From: Heterohyrax brucei
Taxonomy: Eukaryota; Chordata; Mammalia; Hyracoidea; Procaviidae
Length of the DNA stretch: 64,000 nucleotides
Direction of reading: 5' to 3'
Assembly (NCBI GenBank): GCA_028571685.1
Contig: CM053141.1
Span: forward strand, 58,154,333-58,218,332
This document shows positions 44,460 through 56,916 of the stretch, one piece after another. Each line of letters starts with the position of its first letter. The stretch's first letter is position 1. The notes below the pieces were generated by a model, which ran no database searches, was not told the origin of the DNA, and worked only from the letters and a program-made list of their open reading frames with translations. The translations under genes were made by a program, and so were the position numbers.

Positions 44460-44602
44460 TGGTGATGTGCCTTGATAGAAAAATTTAGTGATCTACTTCT
44501 GAAAAATGAGCCACTGAAACAGCACTATTGAGCATAGTTCTACCCTGCCACACATGGGGTCACTATGAATCCAAGTCAACTTGATGGCAACTGGTTTCCT
44601 TT
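44460..44602 (+). repeat. AfroSINE 3' part, long variant
   Basis: CTACTTCTGAAAAATGAGCC, CATGGGGTCACTATGAATCC and tail CAACTTGATGGCAACTGG. Same subtype as 1331-1535. Confidence 0.82.
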
Positions 44603-44698
44603 GTGGTACTAACATTGTCTATTATAAAGCTCCCCTTCAGCTTTTCACCTAATTATTTCAACAACCATTAGTGATTATCTGCTAGGTTATGGTATCCT

Positions 44699-44905
44699 TT
44701 CAAACCAAAACCAAATGTGTTGAGCTGATTCCAAGTCATAGAAACCCTGTGAAAAAGAATAGAACTACCTCATAGGGTTTCCAAGTCTGTAAATCTTTAT
44801 GGAAGAAGACTGCCACATCTTTCTCCCATGTAGCAGCTGGGGGTGTTGAACAATCAACCTTTTGGTTAGCAGCGGAGTGCTTAACCACAGCCCCATCAGG
44901 GCTCC
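44699..44905 (-). repeat. AfroSINE, long variant, with target-site duplication
   Basis: TTATGGTATCCT (44687-44698) and TTATGGCATCCT (44906-44917) flank it. The extra central block GACTGCCACATCTTTCTCCC is present. Confidence 0.95.
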
Positions 44906-45189
44906 TTATGGCATCCTCAGTGTCTCAGTAACTTTTTTTCAGTGTCTTTAGGCTAAAAGATACCTAATGTTTTCATTTATTAACTAGTTAGGTTCAGACA
45001 ACTCAATATGTGCTTATATCCTAAAACTTAGTAACCATTAAAAAAGGAAAAAAGGAAGCAGAACTTTAATGAAAGAATGAGTTTTTATTTCTTTATTAAA
45101 TAACCACACTTATTTATGGGATGTGTACACCTGTTGTGCACTGCATAACTTCTCAAACTTCGAAATCAAATTGGACACCGCTGCTCTCA

Positions 45190-45657
45190 TTTCCTGTTTC
45201 AAATTGCTTGGCTAGATCATAGCAACTGCTAAAAACCTGACTTTGCAATGATAGGTTACTGAAAAGAATGTAACTAGCAGTGAAACTTCAGGTTCACCTG
45301 TTATCTGACAGCTGTCTGTGTTATCCTCAAAACGTTTAAATACCCTATGGTGTCCCTTTGAGTTTGCTGTGGTACTCTCATATTTGGGAACTATGGGCTT
45401 CCATCCATCATTTTCCTGGCCTAGAGCAAGAGTTCTATAATTTCTGTATTCTGTTGTATTTCTTTGGAATAGACATAAATATGAATCTCTTCCAGTCGGC
45501 TGGCCAGCTGTTTTCCAAAATATTTTGGCATAGGCAAGTAAATACTTCCAGTGCCACATGTGTTTGTTGAACTATCTCAGTTGGTATTCCATCAATTCCT
45601 GGCATCTTGTTTTTTGCCAGTCCCTTCAGTGAAGTAAAATGTAGCTGAAAATCATTC
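45190..45657 (-). mobile_element. RTE LINE fragment (reverse transcriptase), inverted half
   Basis: The minus strand encodes LAKNKMPGIDGIPTEIVQQT (about 45560-45620) and a following SWPADWKRFIFMSIPKK (about 45460-45510), the fingers region of an RTE reverse transcriptase, then decays by 45230. It lies head to head with the plus-strand piece at 45663. Confidence 0.85.
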
Positions 45658-45662
45658 AAAAG

Positions 45663-45952
45663 CAGCTAAAGCAGTGTTTCAATGGGGAGCTGCCAGGAAT
45701 TCATGCTGGATTCAGAGGAGGATATGGAAACCAGGATGTCATTGCTGAAATCAGATGGACCCTGGCTGAAAGCAGAGAATACCAGAAAGATGTCTACTTG
45801 TGTTTTATTGACTATGGAAAGGCATTTGACTGTGTGGATCATACCAAATTATGGATAATATTGCAAAGAACGAGAATTCCAGAACACTTAATTATACTCA
45901 TGAGGAACCTGTACTTAGATTGAGAGGCAATCGTTCCAACAGAACAGAGGGA
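45663..45952 (+). mobile_element. RTE LINE fragment (reverse transcriptase), forward half
   Basis: The plus strand reads IRWTLAESREYQKDVYLCFI then DYGKAFDCVDHTKLW (about 45745-45860): the palm segment with its first catalytic Asp. It ends abruptly where the next RTE begins on the other strand. Confidence 0.87.
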
Positions 45953-48168
45953 TGTGTTGTTGTTGTTAGGTGCTGTCAAGTCAGTTCACACTCACAGCAA
46001 CCCTATGCACAGCAGAGGGAAACACTGCCTGGTTTTGCGCCATGCCCACAATTGTTTTTATGCTGCAACCACTTTGTCATTCCATCTTGTTGAGGGTCTT
46101 TCTCTTACTTGCTGACCGTTTACCAAGCATAACGTCCTTCTCCAGAGACTGATCCCTCCTGACAACATGTCCAAAGTATGTAAGACACATTCTCACCATG
46201 TTTGCTTGCAAGGAGTAATCTAGTTGTACTTGTTCAAGAACAGGTCTGTTTGTTCTTTTGGTACTCCATGGAACATTCAATATTCTTCTTCAGCACCACA
46301 ATTAAAGGCATCAATTCCTCAACCTTCCGTATTCACTGTCCAGCATTTGCATACATATGATGAGATTGAAAATACCATGGCTTGGGTCAGGCACACTTTA
46401 ATCTTAAAGGTGACAGCTTTACTTTTCAGTACTGTGAAGAGGTCCTGTGCGGCAGATTTTCCCAATACAATGCATCCTTTGTTTTCTTGATTCCATGCAT
46501 GTTGATTGTGGGACAAAGTGAAACAAAATCTTTGAAAACCTCAATCCTTTCTCTATTTATCATGATGTTGTTTACTGATCTGGTTGTAGGGATTTTTTCT
46601 TGATGTTTAGGTGCAACTCATGCTGAAGACTGTGGTCTTTGAACTCCGTAAGTAAGTGTTTCAAATCCTCTTCACTGTCAGTTGCATAGTGCAGGCTGTT
46701 AATGAGTCTTCCTACAATCCTGATGCCTCAATCTTCGTCATATAGTCTAGCTTCTTGAATTATTTGCTTGGCATACAGATTGAAAAGATACAGTGAAAGG
46801 ATACAACCCTGATGCACACGTTTCCTGACTTTAAACTATGCAGTGTCCCCTTGTTCATTTTGCATGACTTCCTCTTGATCTAGGTACAGATTCCTCATGA
46901 GCACAATTAAGTGTTCTGGAATCCCCATTCTCCACAATGTTATCTGCAATTTCTTATCCATGTAGCTGAATGTCTTTACATGGTCAAAAAAATGCAAGTA
47001 AACATCTTTCTGGTATTCTCTGCTTTCAGCCAAGATCCATCTGATATCAGCAATAATATCTCTGGTTCCAAGTCTTCTGAATCCGGCTTGAATTTCTGGC
47101 AGTTTCCTGTCAATATATTATTGTAGTGGCTTTTGAATGATCTTTAACAAAATTTAACTTGTATGTGATATTAGTGATACTGTTCAAAAATTTATGCATT
47201 TGGTTGGACCACCTTTCTTGGGAATAGGCATAAAAATGGATTTTTTTATGGTGGTTTGGCCAGGTAATTGTCTTCCAAATTTCTTGGGTTTTGATGAGTG
47301 AATACTTTCAGTTCTGCATCCATTTGTTGAAACTATCGGTTGATATTCTATCAATTCCTGGAGCCTTGTTTTTTGCCACTGCCTTCAGTGCAGCTTCAAC
47401 TTCTTCCTTTGGCACCGTTGGTTCCTGATCATACGCTACCTGTTGAAATGACTGAACACTGACCAGTTCTTTCCAGTATAATGACTGTGTATTCCTACCA
47501 TCTACTTTTGATGTTTCCTCAGTCATTTAATATTTTCCTTGTAGAATTTTTCACTATTGCAATTCAAGGTTTGAATTTTTTCTCCAGTTGTTTCAGCTTG
47601 AGAAAGTAGAGCATGTTCTTCCATTTAGGTTTTCTATTTCCAGGTCTTTGCATACATCATTATAACACTCTATCATCTTGAGCCACCCTGTGAAACCTTC
47701 TGTTTAGTTCTTTTCATCATTTTTTCCTTTTGCTTTAGCTACTTGACGTTCAAGAGCAAGTTCCAGAGTCTCTTCTGACTTCCAATTTGGTGTGTTCTTT
47801 CTTTCTTCTCTTTTTAATGACCTTTTGCTTTCTTCATGTGTGATGTCTTTGACATCATTCCATAACTTGTCTGATCTTCAGTCATTAGTGACCAACACAT
47901 CCAAGCTGATCTTGAGATGGTCTGTAAACTCAGGTGGGATATACTCAAGGTCATACTTTGACTCTCATGGAATTGTTCTAATTTTCTTCAGTTTCATTTT
48001 GAACTTGCACGTGAGCAATTAATCTGTGCTGTAGTTAGCACCTAGTCTTGTTCTGACTGATGATACTGACCTTTTCCATCATTTCTTTCCACAGATGTAG
48101 TCGATTTGACTCCATCTGTCAAGGTCCATGTGTATAGTCACCATGTATATTGGTGAAAAAAAGACATT
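45953..48168 (-). mobile_element. RTE LINE, 5' truncated, 2.2 kb
   Basis: Runs on minus from the linker (about 48168, words TTTGCTTTCTTCATG and TGACATCATTCCATAAC) through LKAVAKNKAPGIDRISTDSF (47360-47420), LAESREYQKDVYLHF (46990-47030) and the C-terminal region, to the 3' end complement GTTGTTAGGTGCTGTCAAGT (45962). Multiple stops and frameshifts. Confidence 0.9.
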
Positions 48169-48172
48169 CGCA

Positions 48173-48345
48173 ATGAGTAAAGGACCTGGTAGTAAATATT
48201 TTAGACTTTGTTGCAGCTAATCATTTCTGCCTATATAGCATAAAAGCAGTCATAGACAATAGTAAACCAATGTAATGTTTACATTACAGTCTATTTACAG
48301 AAACAACAGGTTGGATTTGTGCCAAGGGCTGTTGTTAGCCAATCT
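48173..48345 (+). repeat. hAT (Charlie-type) remnant
   Basis: AAAGGACCTGGTAGTAAATA, TTTTAGACTTTGTTGC, GCAGTCATAGACAATAGT and AACAGGTTGGATTTGTGCC match the same family as 34870-35048. Confidence 0.75.
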
Positions 48346-48619
48346 GTGGCCTAGAGGGTACAGAATGGAGAGCTCTGTTTATTAGCTGGAATTCTAAAAT
48401 GAAAAGTTTTCCCTCAATTACTTGCTTACCCTGAGGGAAAGTGTGCTTAGAAAATTCAGCATAAACATCTGTTGCTTTCCCTTTACCGCTTTTCAGAATA
48501 TAGATTTGGTTCCCTAGCACTGTAAAAATACCCAATGAAGTTTTTTTGTTTTTGAGGACTTTCTAATTTTTAATTTTAGATATCATTACAAACTCATGGC
48601 TTTCTTAAAGCATACCTGA

Positions 48620-49310
48620 TATGGTTCAATCTTCTGAAGACATTGTTCTTTCTAAATTTGAAATAATTTTAAACTTACAAAAAGTTGCAAAGCCAGTACA
48701 AAGAACTCCCATACACTATTCATCCAATTACCAGTTGTTAACATTTGTTGTTCTTCTCTTATCATTCTCTCTTCATTGCACACACACACATCTTTTTCCC
48801 TAGTTTATTGGAGATTAAGTTGCAGACAAAATGCCTTGTTGTTCCTAAATATTCAGTGTCTATCACCTAAGAACAAAAATATTCCTATTGCAATTACTGA
48901 AGTGCAAAAAATATACAGTGATGCATACTATTTATATTACAGATTTTATTCAAGTTTCACCAATTATTCTAATACTGTCCTTGATAAAAACTGTTATTTT
49001 CATCCACAACCACGCATTGCATTTAGTCTTTATGTTTATTTACATTTCTTAAATCCAGAATGATTCCTTAGCCTTTCCTTCTCTTTTAGGTCATTGATAT
49101 TTTTGTACAATATAGATCATTTAGTAGACCATCACTCAATTTTGGTTTATCATATGTTTCTTCACAATAAGGTTTAAGGCAGTCATTTTTGGCAAGAATA
49201 ATATATGAATATCATAGTGTCCTCAGTGCATGACATCAGGAGATACATAATGTTGGTTGATGAATATTGTTCAAACCCCTCAATAAACCATATCTTTAGT
49301 TTTTATAATT
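48620..49310 (+). repeat. Old L1M-type 3' segment
   Basis: TTTAAACTTACAAAAAGTTG, CTCCCATACACTATTCATCC and CATTGCATTTAGTCTTTATG match an ancient repeat whose later part recurs at 58600-58790. Confidence 0.5.
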
Positions 49311-49319
49311 TTATGTAGT

Positions 49320-49711
49320 CCCTTCTCCTTGAATCTGGACTGACCTGTCATTTTCATGGAACCAACAAAATGTGGCAGAAATGACTTTGCATGCTAGGTT
49401 TTAGGAAGCCTTACAGCTTCTACCTAGTCTCTTGGAATGCTTTTCTTGAAAGGCTCAGTCACTTGAAATATTCAGTTTAAGGGTAGACATCCACCATATT
49501 AAGTGTGACTGCTCTGAGACTACCAGCTTGTCCAAGCTAGTTACCTGGACAGGAAGATACCTGGCCAGCCTCAAGCTATTGTAGCCATCCTTGCCATCCT
49601 GATAAAAGGAGCCATTTGGGATATTTAACCAACTTTTCTTCAGGTACATAAAGTCCCAGCCAACATCTCAATCTACAGAACTGTGAAAGTTGATAATAAA
49701 TTGTTGTTTCA
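49320..49711 (+). mobile_element. MLT1-type MaLR LTR, left part
   Basis: CCAGCCAACATCTCAATCTA, CAGAACTGTGAAAGTTGATA and ATAAATTGTTGTTTCA match the 3' part of an MLT1 LTR, which resumes after the L1 at 56319. Confidence 0.75.
49698..49711. repeat. L1 target-site duplication, left
   Basis: AAATTGTTGTTTCA, identical to 56319-56332. Confidence 0.95.
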
Positions 49712-50517
49712 GAGGCAGAGTCAAGATGGTAGACTAAACACACGTCTCCTTAAATCCCTCTGGAAACTAAGACCTGAGTTGATAATTAAATGGAGCCTTC
49801 AGGACACCTAGTGAGCCATAGGACACAGCATAGGGCTATTAATTTGGACTTCATACCACTGAAAGGAAAACCTCCTCTCTTTTGCTGTCCTTCACTCTTG
49901 ATTGAGTGCTAGCTTTCACAGACTGAAGGTAACTCACCATTTTAACTTTTTTTCTCTGTCTTAGCCAGTGAGTGGAGAGGGGACTTGACTAGCAGGTAAT
50001 ATGAGACGCACAGCTGGTGGGATCGTTGGGTGAAATTGCCACATTTTGAGAGCCCAACTTTGGACTCTGTGATCTGGGCACCCTTTCTGCCTCTGCCATT
50101 GAGTAGCCTGTACTAAGCAGGTGGAGAGCTTGTGTAGGATGCCATCGTGTTGCACCAGGAGGTGGATATATCTATACAGAGGCCTCAGCTGGACCTAATT
50201 CCTAGGCTGGGAGGCAGCGCCTCTGGGAAGAAGAGTGCTTTTCCAGCAGAAAAGCAGCATTTTATACAGTGTTGCCTACAGCTGGGGCCCAGCAGCAGAG
50301 GCCAGCAGGGCAGTAGCCTTTCTGTATTTTGAACTAGTTTATGACATCTAAGGTTGGATATAGAGGTGCTTACTTTGCCAGCTGGAAAGAGGAACCTGTA
50401 CACCTGAAAACCTGAACAGAGCGAGACACCTGAGAACACAGAGAGTATTGTTGCTGAGCTGCTGACAGAAAGCTTCAGAAGTTACGAGAGAATAGAGATA
50501 TCCAAGATGCATATTGA

Positions 50518-51009
50518 GTGCCACTCAATACAGATCTCAAAAGAAAGACTCCAAGACATATAATCAAGCTTAACAAAATGAAACATAAACAGAAACCCTT
50601 AAAGGCAGCAAGACTCAAAGCAAAGCTGACTTTTAGAGGGAAACCCTGCAGGATTTCATTGGATTTCTCAGCAGAAGCAATGCTAGCATGGAGACAGTGG
50701 TATGACACATTCAAAGCCTTGAAAGAGAAGAACTGCCAACCAAGAATTATATATTCTGCAAAACTATCTTTCAAATATGAAAATGCAATTAAGACATTTG
50801 CAGATAAACAGAAACTCAGAGACTTGGTAAAAACCAAAGCTACAAGAAATACTGAAAGAATCTCTTGGCTTGGAAGAACAAAACCACTAACTTTATATTT
50901 TAGAAGCAAATTCAGGACACATCACCCAGAAATCTACTCTGTTAGAGAAGTCTCCAAACTCAGTCAAAGCTACAATAGTAAAAGAAATGATTCAGTGATC
51001 ATATCATGA
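50518..51009 (+). pseudogene. L1 ORF1 remnant (C-terminal domain)
   Basis: A 163-codon open frame. Residues 30-75 read ISLDFSAEAMLAWRQWYDTF and KALKEKNCQPRIIYSAKLSF; with ADKQKLRDLVKTK after them this is the C-terminal nucleic-acid-binding domain of L1 ORF1p, an RNA-binding trimer that packages L1 RNA. The coiled coil and RRM upstream are absent and the last about 50 residues after a shift near residue 115 no longer match. No function is expected. Confidence 0.88.
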
Positions 51010-51330
51010 AAACTATGATAATCATATTCAAAAGAGGGATGTACTGGATGTACCACAGTTGTTATAGTCCTTCCAGATGGACACGAAGTTAATAAGAGTG
51101 GTAGTAATTAAACTTGGGTTTATACATAGTTTATTAAGGAGAATCATAGGAGCAGCCACAAAGAACAAAAAAGATGCAACATATGAAATCAAGAAACGTA
51201 ATACAGGAGTTTCAACAACCACAAAACCAACCTGAAAAAAGGTGAAAAATCAACTCACAAAGAAGAAAGTCCCAGAACAGATTAATAAGAACAACAGAGA
51301 AAATGTCAACACAAAAATAAACATCTCAAA

Positions 51331-54300
51331 ATGACAGCTCTAAACACATACCTATCAATAATTACATTGAATGTGACTGCACTTAATGCTCCAGTAAAGA
51401 GACATCGAGTGACATCTTGGATCAAAAGACATGACCCATCCACGTGTTACCTACAAGGAACTCACCTTAGACTTAAAGATATGAGCAAACTGAAAATTAA
51501 AGGATGGAAGAATATATATCAAGCTAACAGTACACAAAGAAGAGCAGGGGTGACAATTCTGATCTCACATAAAATTGATTTTAATGTAAAATCCGCCATC
51601 GTGGAAAAGGATGGACACTATTGTTGAAAGGTTCAGTACACAAGCAGGACTTAACAATATTAAATATTTATGCACCTAATATTAGAGCACCTAAATACAT
51701 CAAAGAAACACTGACTACACCAAAAAATGAGATGAATTGCTCCACAATAATAGTGGGAGACTTCAACACTCCACTGTCAAAATGGATAGATCAACTAGAA
51801 AAAAGCTCACAAAAGACAGAAGACCTTATTGCCACAATTAACCAACTAGACCTCATCGACATGTACAAAGCTTTCTGTCCAGCAGTGGACAACTACACTT
51901 TTTGCTCCAGTACACGTGAAACATTCTCCAGAATAGACTGTTGGTTAGGACATAAAGCAATTCTCAACAAAATCCATACCATTGAATTAATGCAAAGCAT
52001 CTTCTCAGATCATAAAGCCAAAAAAGTCAAAATCAATAGCAGAAAAAACATAGAAGGTAGAACTCATGGAACTGAACAACATCTTGCTCAAAAAACCATG
52101 GGTTATAGAAGAAATCAAGGATGAAACAAATTTAGGATTCTGGTGAGAATGAAAACACTTCCTACCAGAACTAATGGGGTACAGCCAAAGCAGCGCTCAG
52201 AGGTCAGTTTATCTCCATCAATGCACACATCTGGAATGAAGAAAGAAACCAAATCAAAGAACTAACCCTACAGCTTGAACAAGTAGAGACAGAACAACAG
52301 AGGAACCCCTCAAACACCAGCAGAAAACAAATCATGAGATTAGAGCAGAACTAAATGATTTAGAGAATAGAAGAACAATTGAACAAATTGAAAAGACCAA
52401 AAGCTGGCTTTCTGAAAAGATCAGCAAAATTGAGAAACCATTGGCTAAACTTACTAAAAAAAACAAAACAAAACACATAACACAAATAAGAAATGAGAGG
52501 GGAGTCGTCATAACAGGTCTAACAGAAATCAAAAATATCATAACAGAAACTGTGAAAGTCTGTGCTCTAATAAATTAAAAAACCTAGAGGAAATGGACAA
52601 ATTCCTTGATTCATGTCACCTACCAAGATTATCACAAGGTGAAGCAGAACAACTTAATAAACCCATTACAAAGGAAGAGAGAGAAAAAGTCATCAAAAAA
52701 GTGCCAACCAAAAAAAGCCCAGGCCCAGATAGCTTCACTGCAGAATTCTACCAAGCTTTTACAGAAGAGTTGTCTCCAATACTACTGAGACTATTTCACA
52801 GTACAGAAAGGGATGGAATACTCCCAAATTCATTCTATGAAGCCAGCATAATCCTGATACCAAAGCCAGGGAAAGACCCAGCCAAAAAGGAAAACTACGG
52901 ACCAATATCACTCATGAATCTAGATGCAAAAATCTTCAGCAAAATTCTTGCCAACAGAATACAACAAAATATCCAAAAAATAATCCATCATGACCAAGCT
53001 GGATTCATATCAGGGATGCAAGGCATGTTCAACCTTAGAAAAATAATTAATGTGATCAACCACATAAATAACACAATGCAGAAAAGACATTTGATAAAGT
53101 CGAACACCCATTCATGTTAAAAACTCTCAGCAAAACAGGATGGCCAATTCCTCCATGCAATAAGGGCCATTTATACGAAGCCAACTGCCTACGTCATCCT
53201 GAATGGAGACTGAAACAATTTCCTTTGAGAATGGAAACTAGACAAGATTGTCCATACTCACCTCTCCTGTTCAAAACTGTACTAGAATTTCTAGTCGGAG
53301 CAATTAGACAAGACCAAGAAATAGAGGGCATCTGTGTTGGCAGAGAAGAAGTAAAAATCTCCCTATTTGCAGATGATATGATTTTATACACAGAGAATCC
53401 TAAGGAATCCATAAGTAAACTATTCAAACTGATAGGAGAGTTCAGCAAAGTCTCAGGATACAAGATAAATGTAAGTGAATCAGTAGGATTGCATTATACC
53501 AACAATGAGATTGTTAATGAAGAAATCACCAAATCAATACCATTTACCATAGCCCCTAAGAGGATAAAGTACCTAGGAATAAATCTAACCAGAGAAATAA
53601 CAGATCTTTGCAAAGAAAACTATAAGACCTTACAACAAGAAACTAAAAGACTTACATAAGTGGATAAACCTACTTTGCTTATGGATAGAAACACTGAAAA
53701 TGTCTGTTTTACCCAAAGCAATCTACTTATATAATGCAATCCCAATACAAAATCCAATGACATTCTTTTAATGAGGTGGAGAAACAAATCACCAACTTTG
53801 GAAAGGGAAGAAGCCTTAGATAAGTTAAGCACTAATGAAGAAGAACACACTGGGAGGCCTCTCACTATCTGACTTTAGAACCTATTACACTGCCGTAATA
53901 GTCAAAACAGCCTGGTACTGAGACAAAAACTGACAGATCAATGGAACAGAATTGAGACCCCAAAGATGACACCATCTTCCTACGAACAGTCGATATTCGA
54001 CAAAGGCCCTAAGATATTAAGCTGGGGTAAAAACAATCTTTTCAACAAATGGTGCTGGCAAAATTGGATATCCATTTACAATAAACTGAAACCAGACCCA
54101 TATCTTACACTTCATATAAAAACCAACTCAAACTGGATAAAACACCTAAATATCAAATCTAAAATGATAAAGCTCATCCAAGAAAAAGTAGGAACCACAA
54201 TGGAAGTTTTAGTATACAACAAAGACAGACCTCAAAATCTGTCAAAGAAACCACAAACAACATAAGAGAAAATAGATAAATGGGAACTACTAAGAATCAA

Positions 54301-54942
54301 ACACTTTTGCTCATCCATAAACTTTATTAATAGAATTAAAAGGCCTCCTACAGAATGGGAAAAAATATTTGGTAACTCTACGTCAGACTGACACCTGATC
54401 TCCATAACCTATAAGGTACTACAAAATATCAATAGCCAAGCCAAAGCCAAGTGTCATCGAGTGGAATCCAACTCATGGCGACCCTAAGAAAAAGATAAAT
54501 CATCCAATTAAGTGATGGGCAAAGGACATGGACAGACATTTCTCTAAAGCGGAGATCCAGGCAGCCAAAAAACACATGTGGATATGCTCACGATTATTAG
54601 CTATTAAAGAAATTCAAATTAAAACTATAATGAGATACCATCTTACCCCCAACAAGGTTCGCCATGACCCAAAAAACACAAAACAACAAATGCTGGAGAG
54701 GCTGTGGAGAAAGTGGAACTCTCTTACATTGTTGGTGGGATTGCAAAATGGTGCAACCTCTTTGGAAAGCAATGTGGTGCTTCCTTAAAAAGCTGGATGT
54801 AGATAAGCCATTTGACCCAGTAATTCTACTGCTTGGATTATATCCTACAGAATCAAGGCCACTCACACCAACTGATACATGCACATCAATGTTTATCGCA
54901 GTGCAGTGCACAATAGCAAAAAGATGGAATCAACCCAGATGA
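51331..54942 (+). pseudogene. L1 ORF2 (endonuclease, reverse transcriptase), disrupted
   Basis: Starts MTALNTYLSIITLNVTALNA, the APE-type endonuclease N-terminus. QGTHL replaces the usual QETHL, a catalytic Glu lost. A frameshift near 51620 leads to NIYAPNIRAPKYIKETL and IIVGDFNTPLSK (endonuclease). The reverse transcriptase begins at 52593 ([32 protein letters not shown]). It shifts again near 53110 and carries the active-site block LFADDMILY at about 53363. The C-terminal motif [18 protein letters not shown] (54691 onwards) keeps the C-x3-C-x7-H-x4-C spacing. At least three frame changes and a stop near 52125 make it dead. Confidence 0.93.
54435..54483 (-). repeat. AfroSINE 3'-end fragment inside L1 ORF2
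   Basis: AAGCCAAAGCCAAGTGTCAT then CGAGTGGAATCCAACTCATG and GCGACCCT interrupt the L1 sequence between AATATCAATAG and AAAAAGATAAATCATCC. Confidence 0.85.
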
Positions 54943-56318
54943 CCAACAACAGAGGAATGGATAAGTAAACTATGGTATATATACTCAATGGAACACTATG
55001 CAATTATAAAGAACAATCACGATTTTAGGAAATATAACCCAGTTTCAATTGGAGGACATTACATTAAGTGAAGCTAGTCAGCAACAAAAGGACAAATATT
55101 GTATGAGACCCCTGTGATAAGAACTTAAAAACAGACTCATGCATAGAAGAAAAGACTCTTTGATGACTGCAAGGGTAGGAAAGGAGGGGGGGAGGGGGAA
55201 GGTTTAGATTAGATAGTTGATAGAAATTTGGTTGAGTGAAATCTGTGAGAGCACACATTAGAAAGAAGACCCTATTAACTGGACTTCAACATAATATGAT
55301 TACTCCACCCATCTTAACCCAATATTGCAAGGACAGAGTAGCTGGGGCAGGGGGCCGGGGACCATGCTCTCAGGGGAAATCAAGGCCAAATTGACACAAC
55401 TAGCATTTTGCTACGAGAGGTTTCTGCATCCCACATTGGTGAGTGGCATCTGGGGCCTTAAAAGCTGGCAGATTGCCATCTGAGGGTACAGCAAATTGTC
55501 CTAACTCAGCAGGAATGGATGATCACTAAGGACCAAAACGACATGGGGGAAAGAGAACCTAGAAGACAGATCTACGTGAGTGGGTGACTACATCGACTTG
55601 TGAATGGAAGAACCAGAGGGTGCCTGGCCACCACCAGTGATAGCCGTGATGGACCTTGCTATGTTGAGTCTCACTGGCAACGCAAGAATAAAAAGGGTTG
55701 CATCCTGAGATCTCCAGCAATTGATGGTCCAGGGGCCTTGGAATTCCCATGGGAAGATGGCCCCTGGCCCTGATGCTGCCCCTGTCCATATGTCATAATG
55801 GGGGTCAACTCTTCAGACAGGAGTAGATTGGACTTGGTGACACAGAGTGACCATATCATGTGTGCAGTTTATGGTTCTATGCATCCATAGGATGTCATCC
55901 TGCTGACCTCTTACTGGAGGAAGGGGAGTGGGTGGAGAGGAGGGGATAGGAGATTGCTGGTGGGATAACACATGTATGGAGCAGAGAGGAAGTGTATGCT
56001 GTCACTGGGACCGGAGAGCAGTGGGAGCTGCATATGGTTGGGCCTGCAAATTTATATGGGAGTGTACATTTTCACTCAATCATAATAAAAAGCAAAAAAA
56101 AGAAACTGAGGAAAGAAAAAAAAAAAGAATGTGGTGTGGAAACTAGATTATTAGAAATGCAACGACCAGAGCACAATTAGAGAATGTTAACACATTGTGA
56201 AAAATTTAACTAATGTCACTGTTTTTGTGGCAGTTGATGGGAACCTAGCTTTCTGTGGCAACTTTCACCAAAAATACAATAAAGTACTATTAAAACAAAT
56301 AAGAAAATAAAATAAAAC

Positions 56319-56385
56319 AAATTGTTGTTTCAAAACACTTAAGTTTTGGAGTAATTTGTTATGCAGCAATAAAACCAGAATAGTG
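56319..56385 (+). mobile_element. MLT1-type LTR, right part (with right target-site duplication)
   Basis: Begins with the duplicated AAATTGTTGTTTCA, then AAGTTTTGGAGTAATTTG, TTATGCAGCAATAAAACCAG: the terminal MLT1 bases continuing from 49711. Confidence 0.8.
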
Positions 56386-56916
56386 ATGTTAACATTAGTC
56401 ACTTGGTTAAGATGGTGTCTACTCTGTTCTACAGATATTATTTACACTTTACAACTGGTAAATAATTTGTCAGGAGACAATTTACTTTGAAGTCTTATTG
56501 ATATCCGTTTCTGTATCAAACTCCTGTCATGGCTGTAAAAGGATCAATTATATTGCTATTGTTATTTATTTTGATGCTGAAATTGTTCCAGACTCAGCCG
56601 ATAGGACCTAATCTCATTTGGCTCCTTAGTGCTCTGCTACTATATAAAGGGTCCTTATGTTTTTGGCAGGAGAGATGTTTCAAGCTGATTTTATGTATCT
56701 TCTGTCCCGAACCTGGTATTTGTCTTTTCTCCACAGAGATTGATTCCTAGGAAGTAGGAAGGGGTATGTAGAGACCAAAGTTTATATGCTAACATGTTGA
56801 TTGCTAATAGATTGACCAAGTAGATAGAGCTAGAAATAGTCTTTTTTAAAAAATATATATATGTATGTATATGTATATATATATATATAAATACATGTCA
56901 TGAATTTCTCTTCTTA
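56386..56916. other. Intergenic, nothing firm
   Basis: AT-rich. A (TATG)n/(TA)n tract lies at 56852-56889. No gene seen. Confidence 0.5.

Larger units (their letters stand above)
49712..56318 (+). mobile_element. L1 LINE, 6.6 kb, both ends present, ORF1 N-terminus deleted
   Basis: It begins GAGGCAGAGTCAAGATGG, the typical L1 5' start, and ends in an A-rich tail after AATAAAGT (about 56277). A perfect 14-bp target-site duplication flanks it. Parts are a 5' UTR (to about 50510), ORF1 remnant (50518-51009), ORF2 (51331-54942) and a 3' UTR (54943-56300) with a G-rich stretch at 55180-55200. ORF1 should be about 1 kb but only its last half is present. A short SINE fragment sits in ORF2. It cannot be active. 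Confidence 0.93.

Noticed and set aside
54691-54744. Cys/His motif as a host zinc-finger gene
   Set aside because: The C-x3-C-x7-H-x4-C block and its surroundings are the C-terminal part of L1 ORF2.
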